NCBI GenBank assembly: GCA_046297495.1
Contig: JBKBIP010000001.1
Location: forward strand, 124,001-188,000
DNA length: 64,000 nt
Direction: 5' to 3'
Origin: JBKBIP01 sp046297495
GTDB lineage: Bacteria > Planctomycetota > Planctomycetia > Gemmatales > Gemmataceae
Part shown: positions 43,186-51,694 of the stretch, in pieces
Layout of the letters: each line of letters starts with the position of its first letter
How positions within the stretch are numbered: position 1 is the stretch's first letter
Notes under the pieces: model-generated
The model's input: the letters and a program-made list of their open reading frames with translations, nothing else
Database searches by the model: none
What the model was told of the DNA's origin: nothing
Made by a program: the position numbers and the translations under genes

Positions 43186-44289
43186 TCACAGCATTGCCAG
43201 CGGATGTTGCCGCGTTTTCAAGGGCAGTTCAACGGGCTTGTCGTGGCGGTGCGATTCGTACACGGCCAGGATCATTTCCAGGGCGGCCCGGCCATCGTAG
43301 ATGCTGCCCAACGGCTGGCGGTCCTCCTCGATGGCGCGGATCAAGTCTTGCACGATCCAGACGTTGCCCTGCCCCAAGCCGCCGTCCGGGAGCGGTTCCG
43401 GCTGGCCGATTCCTTCGCTGGTGATCGGTTGCCATTGCGCCTTGCTACGTCCAGGGAACCATGAAGGGTCTGCCAAGAAGTACACGCTCGGCAAGCTGCC
43501 GGTGGTGGTTTGAATGATCCCTTTGCTACCGTGGATTGTTAGACCAAAGCGTTCGCTGGCGCCGTGTTTGGCCTTGTGCGTGCCGAAGGAACCAATGACT
43601 CCCTTGGCAAAGCCGTAGGTGGCGTGGATGCGGTCCCCCAGAATCGGCCCCATTCCTTCCCCCCCTTCACGGATGTCGGTTTTGGTCGCCCGCTGGTCTC
43701 CTTGCCAGCAACGAGCTTGGCACCATTGCGCGTCGCCGGCCAAGAGCCGCATCAGGTCCATGATGTGCGTGCCCAGCACCATCAAATCCTGGCCGCCGCC
43801 GCGATTGTCTTCCTTGCCCCGGCCGCGCAGCTCGATGAGGTCGCCGAGCTGACCCGCCGCGATCAGCTCCTCGACGCGCCGCATCCGAGGGCTGTAGCGC
43901 GTCTGGTGGGCGATGGCCAGCTTGACGTGATGTTTCTCGCAGGCGGCGACCATCTCATCCGCCTCGGCCAGCGTCCGGCACATGGGCTTTTCCAAGAACA
44001 TATTGGCCCCGGCGGCGGCGCAGGCCAGCACCATGTCACGGTGACAATCCAGCCAACGTGGCGCTACGCTGACGATTTGGGGCCGTTCCTTGTCCAACAT
44101 GTCCCGGTAGTCGGCATAGGCATTCTTGACCTTCAGACGTTGGGCGGCGGCGGCCCGGCCCTTTTCGTCCTCGTCGGCCACAGCCACGATCTCGACATTG
44201 GGAATCGATAGCCAAACCGTGTCCAGTCCATGTCCATAGTTCCCCTTGCCCGTCCGGCCAATGACAGCCACTCGATACGTGCGCGCCAT
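43186..44289 (-). CDS. Gfo/Idh/MocA family oxidoreductase
   Basis: ATG at 44289 has AAGGAG upstream; the longer frame to 44463 is not favoured. The product is 367 aa. The N-terminal NAD(P)-binding fold begins RVAVIGRTGKGNYGHGLD and continues VEIVAVADEDEKG and MFLEKPMCRTLAEADEM, with the family's EKP motif. The C-terminal alpha/beta domain has GTHIMDLMRLLAGD. Such enzymes oxidise or isomerise sugars and inositols; the substrate is unknown. GRTGKGNYGHG is longer than the common GxGxxG loop. No Tat signal is seen. Confidence 0.88.
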   Translation of the reverse strand: MARTYRVAVIGRTGKGNYGHGLDTVWLSIPNVEIVAVADEDEKGRAAAAQRLKVKNAYADYRDMLDKERPQIVSVAPRWLDCHRDMVLACAAAGANMFLEKPMCRTLAEADEMVAACEKHHVKLAIAHQTRYSPRMRRVEELIAAGQLGDLIELRGRGKEDNRGGGQDLMVLGTHIMDLMRLLAGDAQWCQARCWQGDQRATKTDIREGGEGMGPILGDRIHATYGFAKGVIGSFGTHKAKHGASERFGLTIHGSKGIIQTTTGSLPSVYFLADPSWFPGRSKAQWQPITSEGIGQPEPLPDGGLGQGNVWIVQDLIRAIEEDRQPLGSIYDGRAALEMILAVYESHRHDKPVELPLKTRQHPLAML

Positions 44290-44431
44290 CGTGCGTGCTC
44301 CTTGGTGAAATGATTGCGGGCGACGTTGTGGATGGTGTGCAGTGTAGCCCAACCAACCGCCGCGCCAAGCGGCGGGTGGAGATTTCTGGTTTTTTAGAAG
44401 CCGTTTTTGGCTATTTTTTCGCGTGAAACAT

Positions 44432-44497
44432 GGCAAGCGGGGGGCGTTCGCCCGCCGGTGCAAAGCGTTACCAGGATGCTAACGCCTCCCGCTCGCC
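44432..44497. repeat. Imperfect inverted repeat in the 775-bp gap before the pilin genes
   Basis: GGCAAGCGGGGGGCGTT and AACGCCTCCCGCTCGCC pair with two mismatches. It lies upstream of the Gfo/Idh/MocA gene and 570 bases before the first pilin. The gap 44290-45064 otherwise holds only weak open frames (44430-44729 and 44736-45014) without ribosome-binding sites or recognisable sequence. Confidence 0.65.
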
Positions 44498-44777
44498 CGG
44501 CAAAGGTTCAGCTGATGGTATCCAAGGTTGGCAATTGACTTTGGTATGGCATTCGCGACCCATGATGGGATGTCAGCAGGAGCCGAGAGCGCGCCGGAAG
44601 CGCTCTGCTGAGCCGCCAACGGAGTCAACCAAAGGTAAAGAGACTAAACGATTTCCGCTTACGACCCGGGCCACCGCGCCGAGGACCTCCAGACCCGATT
44701 CCCCTTTCCGCGAAGATGCTCGGTTATGATGACCAATGCGGCGGCGAAAAAAATCCAAGAATTCCGTTGATTTCGAT

Positions 44778-44806
44778 TTGACTTGTCTTCCACCGTATTC
44801 TAGGTT
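44778..44806 (+). promoter_or_regulatory. Candidate promoter for the flp pilin genes
   Basis: TTGACT (44778-44783) and TAGGTT (44801-44806) are 17 bases apart in an AT-rich stretch about 260 bases before the first pilin. The -10 is poor, so this is a weak call. Confidence 0.28.
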
Positions 44807-45064
44807 TGGGTGTAATGAGAATAAATCTGACAAAACGAATGGGTTGGATGAACCTCAAAGATTCAACATGATGGATAGTTTGATCCTTATCGATCTTTTT
44901 TCAAAAGAACCTGTAAAATCAGATGCGTTGTCTGTGGCGTATCGTGGATTCGCCGATTCTTTTCCCACGAGTGGGATAGAGAAGATGGTGAATGGGGTTA
45001 AACGAGTAGTTTGACCAAAAGGAGTCTTTCCCCCTCTAGCATTTAACGATAAGGATGAGAAAAC

Positions 45065-45256
45065 ATGAGAACCTTCATAAATCCCGTCTTGAACTTGCTA
45101 CGAGAGGAAGACGGTCCCACGGCAGTGGAATATGCGGTCATGTTGGCGCTGATCATTATGGTGTGCTTCGGGGCGATTGCACTTATCGGTGAAGGCACGG
45201 CAGAGAACTTCGAGGCCAATAGTAATGCTATTGTCAAAGCGCTAGGTGGCTCATAA
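45065..45256 (+). CDS. flp: Flp-family type IVb pilin (first copy)
   Basis: A 63-residue prepilin with AAGGATGAG before the start. The leader MRTFINPVLNLLREEDG ends in Gly followed by PTAVEYAVMLALIIMVCFGA. This is the G/xxxxEY cleavage site of TadV/CpaA peptidases with the Glu-Tyr pair of Flp pilins, then a 20-residue hydrophobic helix. The mature pilin is about 46 aa. It polymerises into the adhesive Flp pilus. The second pilin is 148 bases downstream. Confidence 0.93.
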   Translation: MRTFINPVLNLLREEDGPTAVEYAVMLALIIMVCFGAIALIGEGTAENFEANSNAIVKALGGS

Positions 45257-45403
45257 TCGTTCGCAAAACCTTGATGAAGAGGATTGTGGCGGCTCAGCCT
45301 ATTTTTTGCGACTCCACATATACCAAAGTCTATCAACCAACGTGGTTGTTTCGTTTTTCGCGGTTTTATCTCTCAGGGGTGTTTTCACGAAAGGATGACT
45401 GAC

Positions 45404-45586
45404 ATGCGTAAACTAACTCAATTCATCGTTGACTTCCTCAAGAAGGAAGATGGCCCGACCGCCGTTGAATACGCGGTCATGTTGGCTCTGATCATCGTGG
45501 TATGCCTCGTGGCTATCCAAGCCATCGGCGACAACGCCAACACCACTTTCCAAAGCGTCGCCGCCAAGTTGGGTGGTGGTAGCTAA
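45404..45586 (+). CDS. flp: Flp-family type IVb pilin (second copy)
   Basis: 60 aa from the ATG at 45404, preceded by AAGGA; an ATG at 45395 is too close to that site. The leader MRKLTQFIVDFLKKEDG is cut before PTAVEYAVMLALIIVVCLVA, which is almost identical to the first copy, while the leader and tail (IGDNANTTFQSVAAKLGGGS) differ. A strong terminator lies 150 bases downstream, so the pilins are probably made in excess over the assembly genes. Confidence 0.95.
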   Translation: MRKLTQFIVDFLKKEDGPTAVEYAVMLALIIVVCLVAIQAIGDNANTTFQSVAAKLGGGS

Positions 45587-45736
45587 AGGCCGTGGCCTTG
45601 TTCCAGCGACAAAGCAGGCGAAGCCCTCATCCGATTCCCAGGATGTTATCCTGGGCTAACTTGTACGGTCCTCGCGAGACCATGAGCTAGCTGTCGGCTA
45701 CGTCCGTGTCTGGAGCAGTACTTTATGATCGTCGGT

Positions 45737-45779
45737 GGCGAGCTGTGATTCACATGCCATCACAGCTCGCCTTTTTTTT
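45737..45779 (+). terminator. Rho-independent terminator after the pilin genes
   Basis: GGCGAGCTGTGAT and ATCACAGCTCGCC form a perfect 13-bp stem around a nine-base loop, followed by eight T. It separates the pilin transcript from cpaA. Confidence 0.95.
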
Positions 45780-45814
45780 AGCCACCCAGCGAAAATCGTA
45801 TAACGGTCGATTCC

Positions 45815-46435
45815 ATGAATCAGCTCAAGCTCGATGATTATTGGCCAATTTATGTCATTTGCATCGCCATGATCGTGGCTGCCGTGATCGATGGTTGGAA
45901 GCTGAAAGTGCCGAATTGGCTGACGTTTCCCATTATTCTTAGCGGCTGGTTGTTGGGGCTTGGCTATGACTTGGGCTGGCTGGCTCGATTCCACCCTGAA
46001 ATCACGGGCGAGGGGAGCCGGCTTTGGTCCAGCATCGTGGGAACATTCCTGGGATTGGGATTGTTATTGCCCATTTACGCCATCGGCGGCATGGGAGCCG
46101 GTGATGTGAAAATGTCGATGGGCTATGGCGCCTGGGTGGGCGCGTTTTTCGGTCTGATGCGTGGCACCTCGGTCATTTTCTGGGCCTTTTGCATCGGTGT
46201 GGTGATGGGCGGCGTGATCGGTTTGGGCATGATATTGTATCGCCGTGATCTCCGCCACAATCTCAGCAACACACAGAACATCTTGCAAGATTTCGTGCGC
46301 TCAGGCAGTTTTGCCGAGGTCGCGGAAAAGGGGACGGAACGTCGTGCCAAGGAACCGAAACTCCCCTATGGCATTCCCCTGTGCATCGGTTTTGTTGGTT
46401 ACCTGTGGTATCACATGACTTATGGAGTATATTGA
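45815..46435 (+). CDS. cpaA: Prepilin peptidase, CpaA/TadV (A24 family)
   Basis: The 206-residue membrane protein carries both catalytic aspartates of the A24 peptidases: Asp26 in AAVIDGWKLKVPNW and the GxGD motif in GGMGAGDVKMSMGYGAW. It has about five hydrophobic helices and no N-terminal methylase domain, as expected for TadV. It cleaves the Flp leaders after Gly. A region of about 50 hydrophilic residues (RRDLRHNLSNTQNILQDFVR) precedes the last helix. Confidence 0.92.
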   Translation: MNQLKLDDYWPIYVICIAMIVAAVIDGWKLKVPNWLTFPIILSGWLLGLGYDLGWLARFHPEITGEGSRLWSSIVGTFLGLGLLLPIYAIGGMGAGDVKMSMGYGAWVGAFFGLMRGTSVIFWAFCIGVVMGGVIGLGMILYRRDLRHNLSNTQNILQDFVRSGSFAEVAEKGTERRAKEPKLPYGIPLCIGFVGYLWYHMTYGVY

Positions 46436-47094
46436 GCTGGCGGCGTCGCGACCCTCCGAGCGTTCGCTCTCAGCTACCCTAGTCCGCCTTATTCCGTGAA
46501 TGCTTCGTGGATTTCCTTTCCCCCTTCATACAGTCCGTATTCCCGTCATGTTCGTCATAATCGAAAAAGTTGAAGTCATCCCTATAATCCGGTCGAAATA
46601 AAGGAACGAACCAGAAATTCACCCGTCAAACGCATGATTGCTGGTGCTCCGGCGCGACAGGGAAATCCATGCCACGGAGTAGGAAGAATAGCCGGGTTAT
46701 GTGGGTCCTAAAGAGCGTAAGAAAAAAAACCTTAATAATTTAACTTGACACTCCCCTGGGGGGACAGGTTACGCTAAGTAATTAACCCAGCATGACAGGG
46801 ATGGCTAAGATGGTTAGCCAATGCGGCGGATCCGGTTGGCAACCATCGGAAAAGCCAAGGCTGGGGCTGGGGGGCGGTTGGCTCATGACACGAATCGCGT
46901 GCATATCCCGTCCGTGGTCGGTCCAACTTTCTGTTCGTGGTCGGCCCGGCGACAAGTATCAGGGTGACGAGGTGTTGGCAGGTCCGAATTGGTGAGCGTG
47001 CAATCGACCCGAGTGCCCACGCCACGTAGCCGCCTTCGGTCGGTGGAGGAGCCGAGCCGGGGGAATGTAACTTTCCTCATCGAGAAAGGCACCT
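46436..47094. other. Long leader region before the Tad assembly genes
   Basis: 659 bases without a convincing gene. It includes the candidate promoter at 46745. The 3' part (46790-47090) is GC-rich with local hairpins (around 47027-47058) and could be an untranslated leader. I could not match it to a known riboswitch class, including the GEMM c-di-GMP type. Confidence 0.45.
46745..46775 (+). promoter_or_regulatory. Candidate promoter of the cpaB-tad operon
   Basis: A perfect TTGACA at 46745-46750 follows an A/T-rich upstream patch (46725-46744). The best -10 is TACGCT at 46770, with 19-base spacing, or GTTACG at 17. The palindromic CCCCTGGGGGG lies in the spacer. Confidence 0.4.
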
Positions 47095-48186
47095 ATGAAA
47101 AGCAGAACCATTGTCCTTTTGGCACTAGCCATTGGTTTCGGTCTGGTGGCCGCCTTTTTGACCACCATGATGTCGGCACGCCCGGATGAAACGGTCCAAG
47201 TGGTGGTGGCCAAGCACTATATCCCTGTCCACAAATTCATGGATAAGCCGGAAGAGTATTTTGAGGTGCAGCCCAAACCGCGCTCGCAGGTGCCGCTGGA
47301 TTACATCGCGGACCTGAAACGAATCGAGAACCGAATGACAACTCGTAGTTTCAGCGAAGGGGACATGATTACCGAGAATGACATCGAAGAACCCAAAGGC
47401 CCAATCATCGCTCCAGGCAAGCGGGCCATGGCCATTCGCGTGAACGTGGAATCCGCGGTGGCCGGTTTCGTGATGCCCCATTCCAAGGTGGACATCATTC
47501 ATACCAAGCGCACTAACAACAACATGAGCAAAGCCGAACTACTGCTGGAGGATATGGAAGTGCTGGCCGTGGACCTGCTCACCAAGCGGCCTGAAGACAA
47601 GGAAGGGATCGTTCCGGCGACCGTCACCTTGCATGTCACCCCAAAGGAGGTCCTGGAACTGACCGAAGCCAGGGAATCTGGATCTCTGACATTGGTTTTG
47701 CGGTCGCCGTCAGATCAGGATAAAGTCAAAGAGAAGCTGAAGGGGATCGAGCTGGTGGACGTTTTGGTGGCCGCAGACGATATTCCCGCGAATACGTTGT
47801 TGCAGGATACCAAGAATGAAGACCATGATCTGCTCAAGAAGAAACAATTTTTGGCCACGGAGGTGCCGCCGACAGCCATCCTGTATAAGGATCGTGAGAC
47901 TCTGGAAGGAAAAACTATTTATCGGCCCGTGTTCTCCGATCAGTTTTTGAGCAGTACCTACTTCGAGCAAAGCGAAACGCCGCCTGATACCAACAAACCG
48001 GCACCAATACCCCAGCCGCGTATTTTCGTGCAGACGGTGTGGAATGGCAATGACTCCACTTCACGAGAATTTCCCATTCTGGGTCAGCGACGTAGCCTAG
48101 AAGGAACGCAACCGAAGGAAGAATCGAAGCCGAACAAGGAAGAGTCTAGCTCGCCGCCGTCCAGCCAGGGCAGCGAGGGACGCTAA
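47095..48186 (+). CDS. cpaB: Flp pilus assembly protein CpaB/RcpC
   Basis: 363 aa, with AAAGG before the ATG. One N-terminal membrane helix (TIVLLALAIGFGLVAAFLTT) is followed by the SAF domain at about 35-105 (VVVAKHYIPVHKFMDKPEEYF, FSEGDMITENDIE). Then comes the CpaB/RcpC domain with GKRAMAIRVNVESAVAGFVMPHSKVDII and ATVTLHVTPKEVLELTEARESGSLTLVLRSP. The C-terminal 100 residues are extended, Pro/Ser/Glu-rich and planctomycete-like. It helps build or stabilise the secretin channel encoded next. Confidence 0.9.
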   Translation: MKSRTIVLLALAIGFGLVAAFLTTMMSARPDETVQVVVAKHYIPVHKFMDKPEEYFEVQPKPRSQVPLDYIADLKRIENRMTTRSFSEGDMITENDIEEPKGPIIAPGKRAMAIRVNVESAVAGFVMPHSKVDIIHTKRTNNNMSKAELLLEDMEVLAVDLLTKRPEDKEGIVPATVTLHVTPKEVLELTEARESGSLTLVLRSPSDQDKVKEKLKGIELVDVLVAADDIPANTLLQDTKNEDHDLLKKKQFLATEVPPTAILYKDRETLEGKTIYRPVFSDQFLSSTYFEQSETPPDTNKPAPIPQPRIFVQTVWNGNDSTSREFPILGQRRSLEGTQPKEESKPNKEESSSPPSSQGSEGR

Positions 48187-48203
48187 GTCATGTCATTACG
48201 AAT

Positions 48204-48239
48204 CGCGCCAGGACCACAGGCAGGTCTGGCCCTGGCGCG
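48204..48239 (+). terminator. Hairpin after cpaB
   Basis: CGCGCCAGG and CCTGGCGCG pair around an 18-base loop shortly after the cpaB stop. There is no strong T-run, so it may only attenuate transcription into cpaC. Confidence 0.5.
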
Positions 48240-48261
48240 TTAGGCCGTCATGAGTTTGGTT

Positions 48262-48339
48262 GTGTAGGGTGAGGGGAGGGAACCCCACACCCCGGAACCT
48301 GTCGCGTTTTGTGGTGGGTGGTTCCCATCCACCCTACAC
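48262..48339. repeat. Inverted repeat just upstream of cpaC
   Basis: GTGTAGGGTG (48262-48271) and CACCCTACAC (48330-48339) are exact complements; pairing can extend through flanking TCATGA sequences. The right arm ends 20 bases before the cpaC start and could fold over its translation start region. Confidence 0.6.
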
Positions 48340-48359
48340 TTGTCATGAGAGGTGATAGG

Positions 48360-50213
48360 ATGCACCCGACGAATCGCTGGCAGCGGTCCTTGTTAGGAGG
48401 GCTGCTCCTGATTGGTTTCACAGGCATGAGCGGCGTGGTCACAGCTCAGGTCGAGCCACTCCCGCCTCCCCAGGGCCAAGCCCGAACGGGGCAGACGCTC
48501 GTCGTGCCGATCAACGGCACGGAGTTCCTGCGCATGTCCAAGAATCAGCGTATCCAAGAAGCACGCAATCAGGATCCCAATGTCGCCCGCGTGCAGACGG
48601 TCCCGACCGACCCCACTTCTGTTGTGGTCACAGGCTTGGCATCGGGACGCACGAATGTCTTGCTGATCGGCGAGGATGGCGCGCAGGAAACCATTGAGGT
48701 GACAGTCTTGTTTGATGTCGAGTATCTGAGTCGCTTGATCGAACGGACGGTCCCCACCGCCAACATCAAGCCCGTTCCGGCGGCCGGCAATACCATCATC
48801 TTAACCGGCAACGTGGCGCATAGCGAGGATGTGCAAACCATCTTGCGCGTGGCCCAAAGCGTGGTCGGCAATCCAGAATTGATCGTCGATGCCATGCGCG
48901 TTGGCGGTGTCATGCAGGTACAACTGGAAGTGGTCATCGCCTTGGTCAACCGCCGTGATGGCCGTGCCTTTGGTCTGAACTATATTTATTCCGATCAAGT
49001 GTCGATTTGGGGGAACACGTCTGGCAACGTATTGCCCTTAGCAGGTGTCGGTCGCGGCTTGTTGCCTCCGGGTCCGGGAGCGTACCCCGACGTGGGCGGC
49101 GTCGTCGGTGGTTTGCCTGTGTCGAACTTGTATTTCGGCTTACTTTATCCGCGGTCGGGTTTTCTGAGCTTCATGCAAGCCTTGCGCAACGAAGGCTTGG
49201 CCAAGATCCTGGCCGAGCCGAAGGTCGTGACGCTCAGCGGCCGCCCCGCCACGTTCCTCTCGGGCGGCCAGCAACCCATCCCGGAATTGTCTGGTTTGGG
49301 GGCCACCGGCTTCACGCTGGTTCCCTTCGGCACGCAAGTGACCTTTTTGCCCATCGTGTTGGGTAATGGTAGAATCTACCTGGAAGTCGAACCGTCGATC
49401 AGCGAGCTGGATGCCGCTGCCGGCACCACGGTCGCTCTGGCGGGGGGCGCCACCACGACGATCTTCGGTCGCAACGAACAGCGCGTTCGCACCTCGGTCA
49501 TCATGGAAGACGGCCAAACCTTTGCCATCGGCGGCTTGATTCAGCGCTCGGCGACGGCGACGACTGCGAAAGTCCCGTTGCTGGGTGAGATTCCGTTCCT
49601 CGGCGTGCTGTTTAGCCAGAAAGAGTATAGTGACACCGAACGAGAAGTGCTCGTCTTGGTCACGCCGCGATTGGTCGATCCACTCGATTGTGCGCAGGCG
49701 CCGTGCAAGGTGCCGGGTATGGAAACGCGCAAACCGGATGACTTCGAGTTGTTCCTGGAAGGGATCATCGAAGCCCCCCGCGGCCAGCGCAAGGTGTTTC
49801 ACGGCCATCGTTACGTGCCGGCCTACATGAACGATTCTACTTCCCAAAAATTCCCCTGCAACGTCCCCCCGGAAGTGCCCTTCGGCATAAACCATCCTGG
49901 GGCGCACGGCATGGAATGTGTCGGGGGGAGTTGCGGCGGAGTGTGCGCCGGTGTACCGTGTCATCAGGGTTCGATGCCTCCGCCAGCGACCGCGCTCCCC
50001 ACCATGCCGAACGGCGCGACCAACCACGCCATGCCGCGGGGTCAGGCGGGAACCGCCGCCACGCTGTCCGCGAACCCGTCGCGGCGGTCGTCCCCAGGAG
50101 CACCGTCGGAAATTCAGTTGCATCCCGATCAATACGGTCCCTTACGTGGCAGCGTGCCGAATTCCTTGCCATCCGTTTATCCAAGCGGGATGGAAACCAG
50201 AACGCCCAATTAA
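48360..50213 (+). CDS. cpaC: Secretin CpaC/RcpA of the Tad pilus
   Basis: Start at 48360 (MHPTNRWQRSLLGGLLLIGF) gives a signal peptide ending near VVTAQ; ATG 48345 and 48309 are alternatives. About 617 aa. The pilus N-terminal domain (PINGTEFLRMSKNQRIQEARNQDPNVARVQ) spans about 45-115, a linking domain follows, and the secretin core occupies about 175-440 (AKILAEPKVVTLSGRPATFLSGGQQPIPE, VTFLPIVLGNGRIYLEVEPSISELD, RSATATTAKVPLLGEIPFLGVLFSQKEYSDTEREVLVLVTPRLV). A Cys- and Pro-rich 150-residue tail follows. It forms the outer membrane pore. Confidence 0.94.
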   Translation: MHPTNRWQRSLLGGLLLIGFTGMSGVVTAQVEPLPPPQGQARTGQTLVVPINGTEFLRMSKNQRIQEARNQDPNVARVQTVPTDPTSVVVTGLASGRTNVLLIGEDGAQETIEVTVLFDVEYLSRLIERTVPTANIKPVPAAGNTIILTGNVAHSEDVQTILRVAQSVVGNPELIVDAMRVGGVMQVQLEVVIALVNRRDGRAFGLNYIYSDQVSIWGNTSGNVLPLAGVGRGLLPPGPGAYPDVGGVVGGLPVSNLYFGLLYPRSGFLSFMQALRNEGLAKILAEPKVVTLSGRPATFLSGGQQPIPELSGLGATGFTLVPFGTQVTFLPIVLGNGRIYLEVEPSISELDAAAGTTVALAGGATTTIFGRNEQRVRTSVIMEDGQTFAIGGLIQRSATATTAKVPLLGEIPFLGVLFSQKEYSDTEREVLVLVTPRLVDPLDCAQAPCKVPGMETRKPDDFELFLEGIIEAPRGQRKVFHGHRYVPAYMNDSTSQKFPCNVPPEVPFGINHPGAHGMECVGGSCGGVCAGVPCHQGSMPPPATALPTMPNGATNHAMPRGQAGTAATLSANPSRRSSPGAPSEIQLHPDQYGPLRGSVPNSLPSVYPSGMETRTPN

Positions 50214-50226
50214 AAACCAGCTTCGC

Positions 50227-50261
50227 GGATGGAAGGCCGATTGGCAAGCGGCCTTCCATCC
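50227..50261 (+). terminator. Hairpin after cpaC
   Basis: GGATGGAAGGCCG and CGGCCTTCCATCC form a perfect 13-bp stem around a nine-base loop. The following sequence, ATTATCATCC, is only weakly T-rich, so read-through into cpaE is likely. Confidence 0.7.
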
Positions 50262-50347
50262 ATTATCATCCTGTATGGTGGTTTGAGTTGCTTGCCTTGG
50301 TGTGTGCATAGCGCCGACTCAATTTCGTTACTCCTTGGTGGTGGCCC

Positions 50348-51544
50348 ATGCAGCGCGTTGCTATCGTTGATCCCACGGATGTGACTCGTGAACCCCTACG
50401 CAACTTGCTCTTGGGGATCGATTCGATCTGGTTGGAAGCGGAATGTGCCCGCTACGAATTCTTTTTTGATGTCATTCACCAGTCCAATCCCGATGTGGTC
50501 ATCGTCGCTCTGGATGCCGACCATAACAAGGCGTTGCAATTGATCGGCCAGCTGGCGATTGAATATCCCGACATGCCGATCCTGGCGGTAAGCTCGGATA
50601 ACAATGCGATTTTGCAATCATTGCAGCGCGGCGCCAAATACTTCTTGACGCAGCCGGTGGTGCTGGAGGAACTTCTCAACGCTCTCCGCCGAGTGCCCAC
50701 GCGCGGGGCGACGGGGGGATCAGGATTTACGGTCGCGCAATCCGGCACCGCGATGAAATCCTCCCTGGTGATCGCCGTCCTCGGCTCGCGTGGCGGAGTG
50801 GGCTGCACCAGTTTGGCGGTGAATCTCGGCTGCACCTTGGCCCAGGATGCCAACAATAACGTGGCCTTGGTGGATCTCGATTTGGCCTTGGGGGACGCGG
50901 ATGTCGCCATGGACCTGATGCCGGATCACACGCTCGCCGATCTCTCCATGAACGTCGATCGCTTGGACATGCAATTCATCCGCCGCGCGCTGATCAAGCA
51001 TGAAGGCACCGGGCTGTCCCTCCTGGCGCATCCCGTGCAGATGCAAGACATTGGTTTGATTCACGAGGAACATCTGCAACGTATTCTCAATTTGTTGCGG
51101 GCCAGTTATACTCATCTTATTCTAGATTTGAGCAAAGGCTTGACCCCTACGGACCTGACCGCTATGCGTCTTGCGGATGTCATCTTGTTGGTCGCGCAAC
51201 TAGAGTTGAGCAGCTTGCGCAACGTCGTGCGCATGTTGTTGACGTTGGGGGCGGAAGAAGGCTTGAGCGACAAAGTTCGCATCGTGGTCAACCGTATCGG
51301 CGCCGATTACGTGGAAGGGGATATTAGTTTGAAGAAAGCCGAGGAAACCATCGGCAAGCCCATCTTCTGGCAGATTCCCAATGACGCCAAGCCGATGATC
51401 AGCTCGCGGAACGCGGGTGTCCCCTTGATTCTGCATTCGCCCCGCTGCAAAGCCCAGCAAAGCATCCAAGGATTGGCGCAGATATTAAGTGGCAAAGTGG
51501 AGTCACAGCCGCAAGAGCCTAAGCGGAAAAGCTGGTTTCGCTAA
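50348..51544 (+). CDS. cpaE: CpaE/TadZ, ParA-like ATPase with receiver-like domain
   Basis: 398 aa. Residues 1-120 resemble a response-regulator receiver domain (VAIVDPTDVTREPLRNLL, PDVVIVALDADHN, ILAVSSDNNAILQSLQRGAKYFLTQPV). Residues from about 138 are a MinD/ParA fold (VIAVLGSRGGVGCTSLAVNLG, VALVDLDLALGDADVAMDL). The deviant Walker A keeps GGVG but has Arg and Cys where ParA has its two lysines, a known trait of some TadZ proteins that may bind but not hydrolyse ATP. TadZ localises the pilus machine at the pole. Confidence 0.9.
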   Translation: MQRVAIVDPTDVTREPLRNLLLGIDSIWLEAECARYEFFFDVIHQSNPDVVIVALDADHNKALQLIGQLAIEYPDMPILAVSSDNNAILQSLQRGAKYFLTQPVVLEELLNALRRVPTRGATGGSGFTVAQSGTAMKSSLVIAVLGSRGGVGCTSLAVNLGCTLAQDANNNVALVDLDLALGDADVAMDLMPDHTLADLSMNVDRLDMQFIRRALIKHEGTGLSLLAHPVQMQDIGLIHEEHLQRILNLLRASYTHLILDLSKGLTPTDLTAMRLADVILLVAQLELSSLRNVVRMLLTLGAEEGLSDKVRIVVNRIGADYVEGDISLKKAEETIGKPIFWQIPNDAKPMISSRNAGVPLILHSPRCKAQQSIQGLAQILSGKVESQPQEPKRKSWFR

Positions 51545-51694
51545 ATATGCCCAACGCGTCACGGTTTCCATTCGTGTCGTGGCTCAAGGAATGACGACAA
51601 GCACTGAGGCCATTATTTTCTCGATCATCTCCGTGTCAGTGAGATGGATCGCGGGTTCCCTTCCAAACAATTTCGGCACCAAGAGGACTCATTC

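Noticed and set aside
44736..45014. 92-codon open frame in the gap before the pilins
   Set aside because: No ribosome-binding site, no recognisable sequence and AT-richer than real genes here; it may instead be the pilin leader region.
46780..47090. c-di-GMP (GEMM) riboswitch in the leader before cpaB
   Set aside because: The characteristic conserved GEMM core sequences were not found on inspection.
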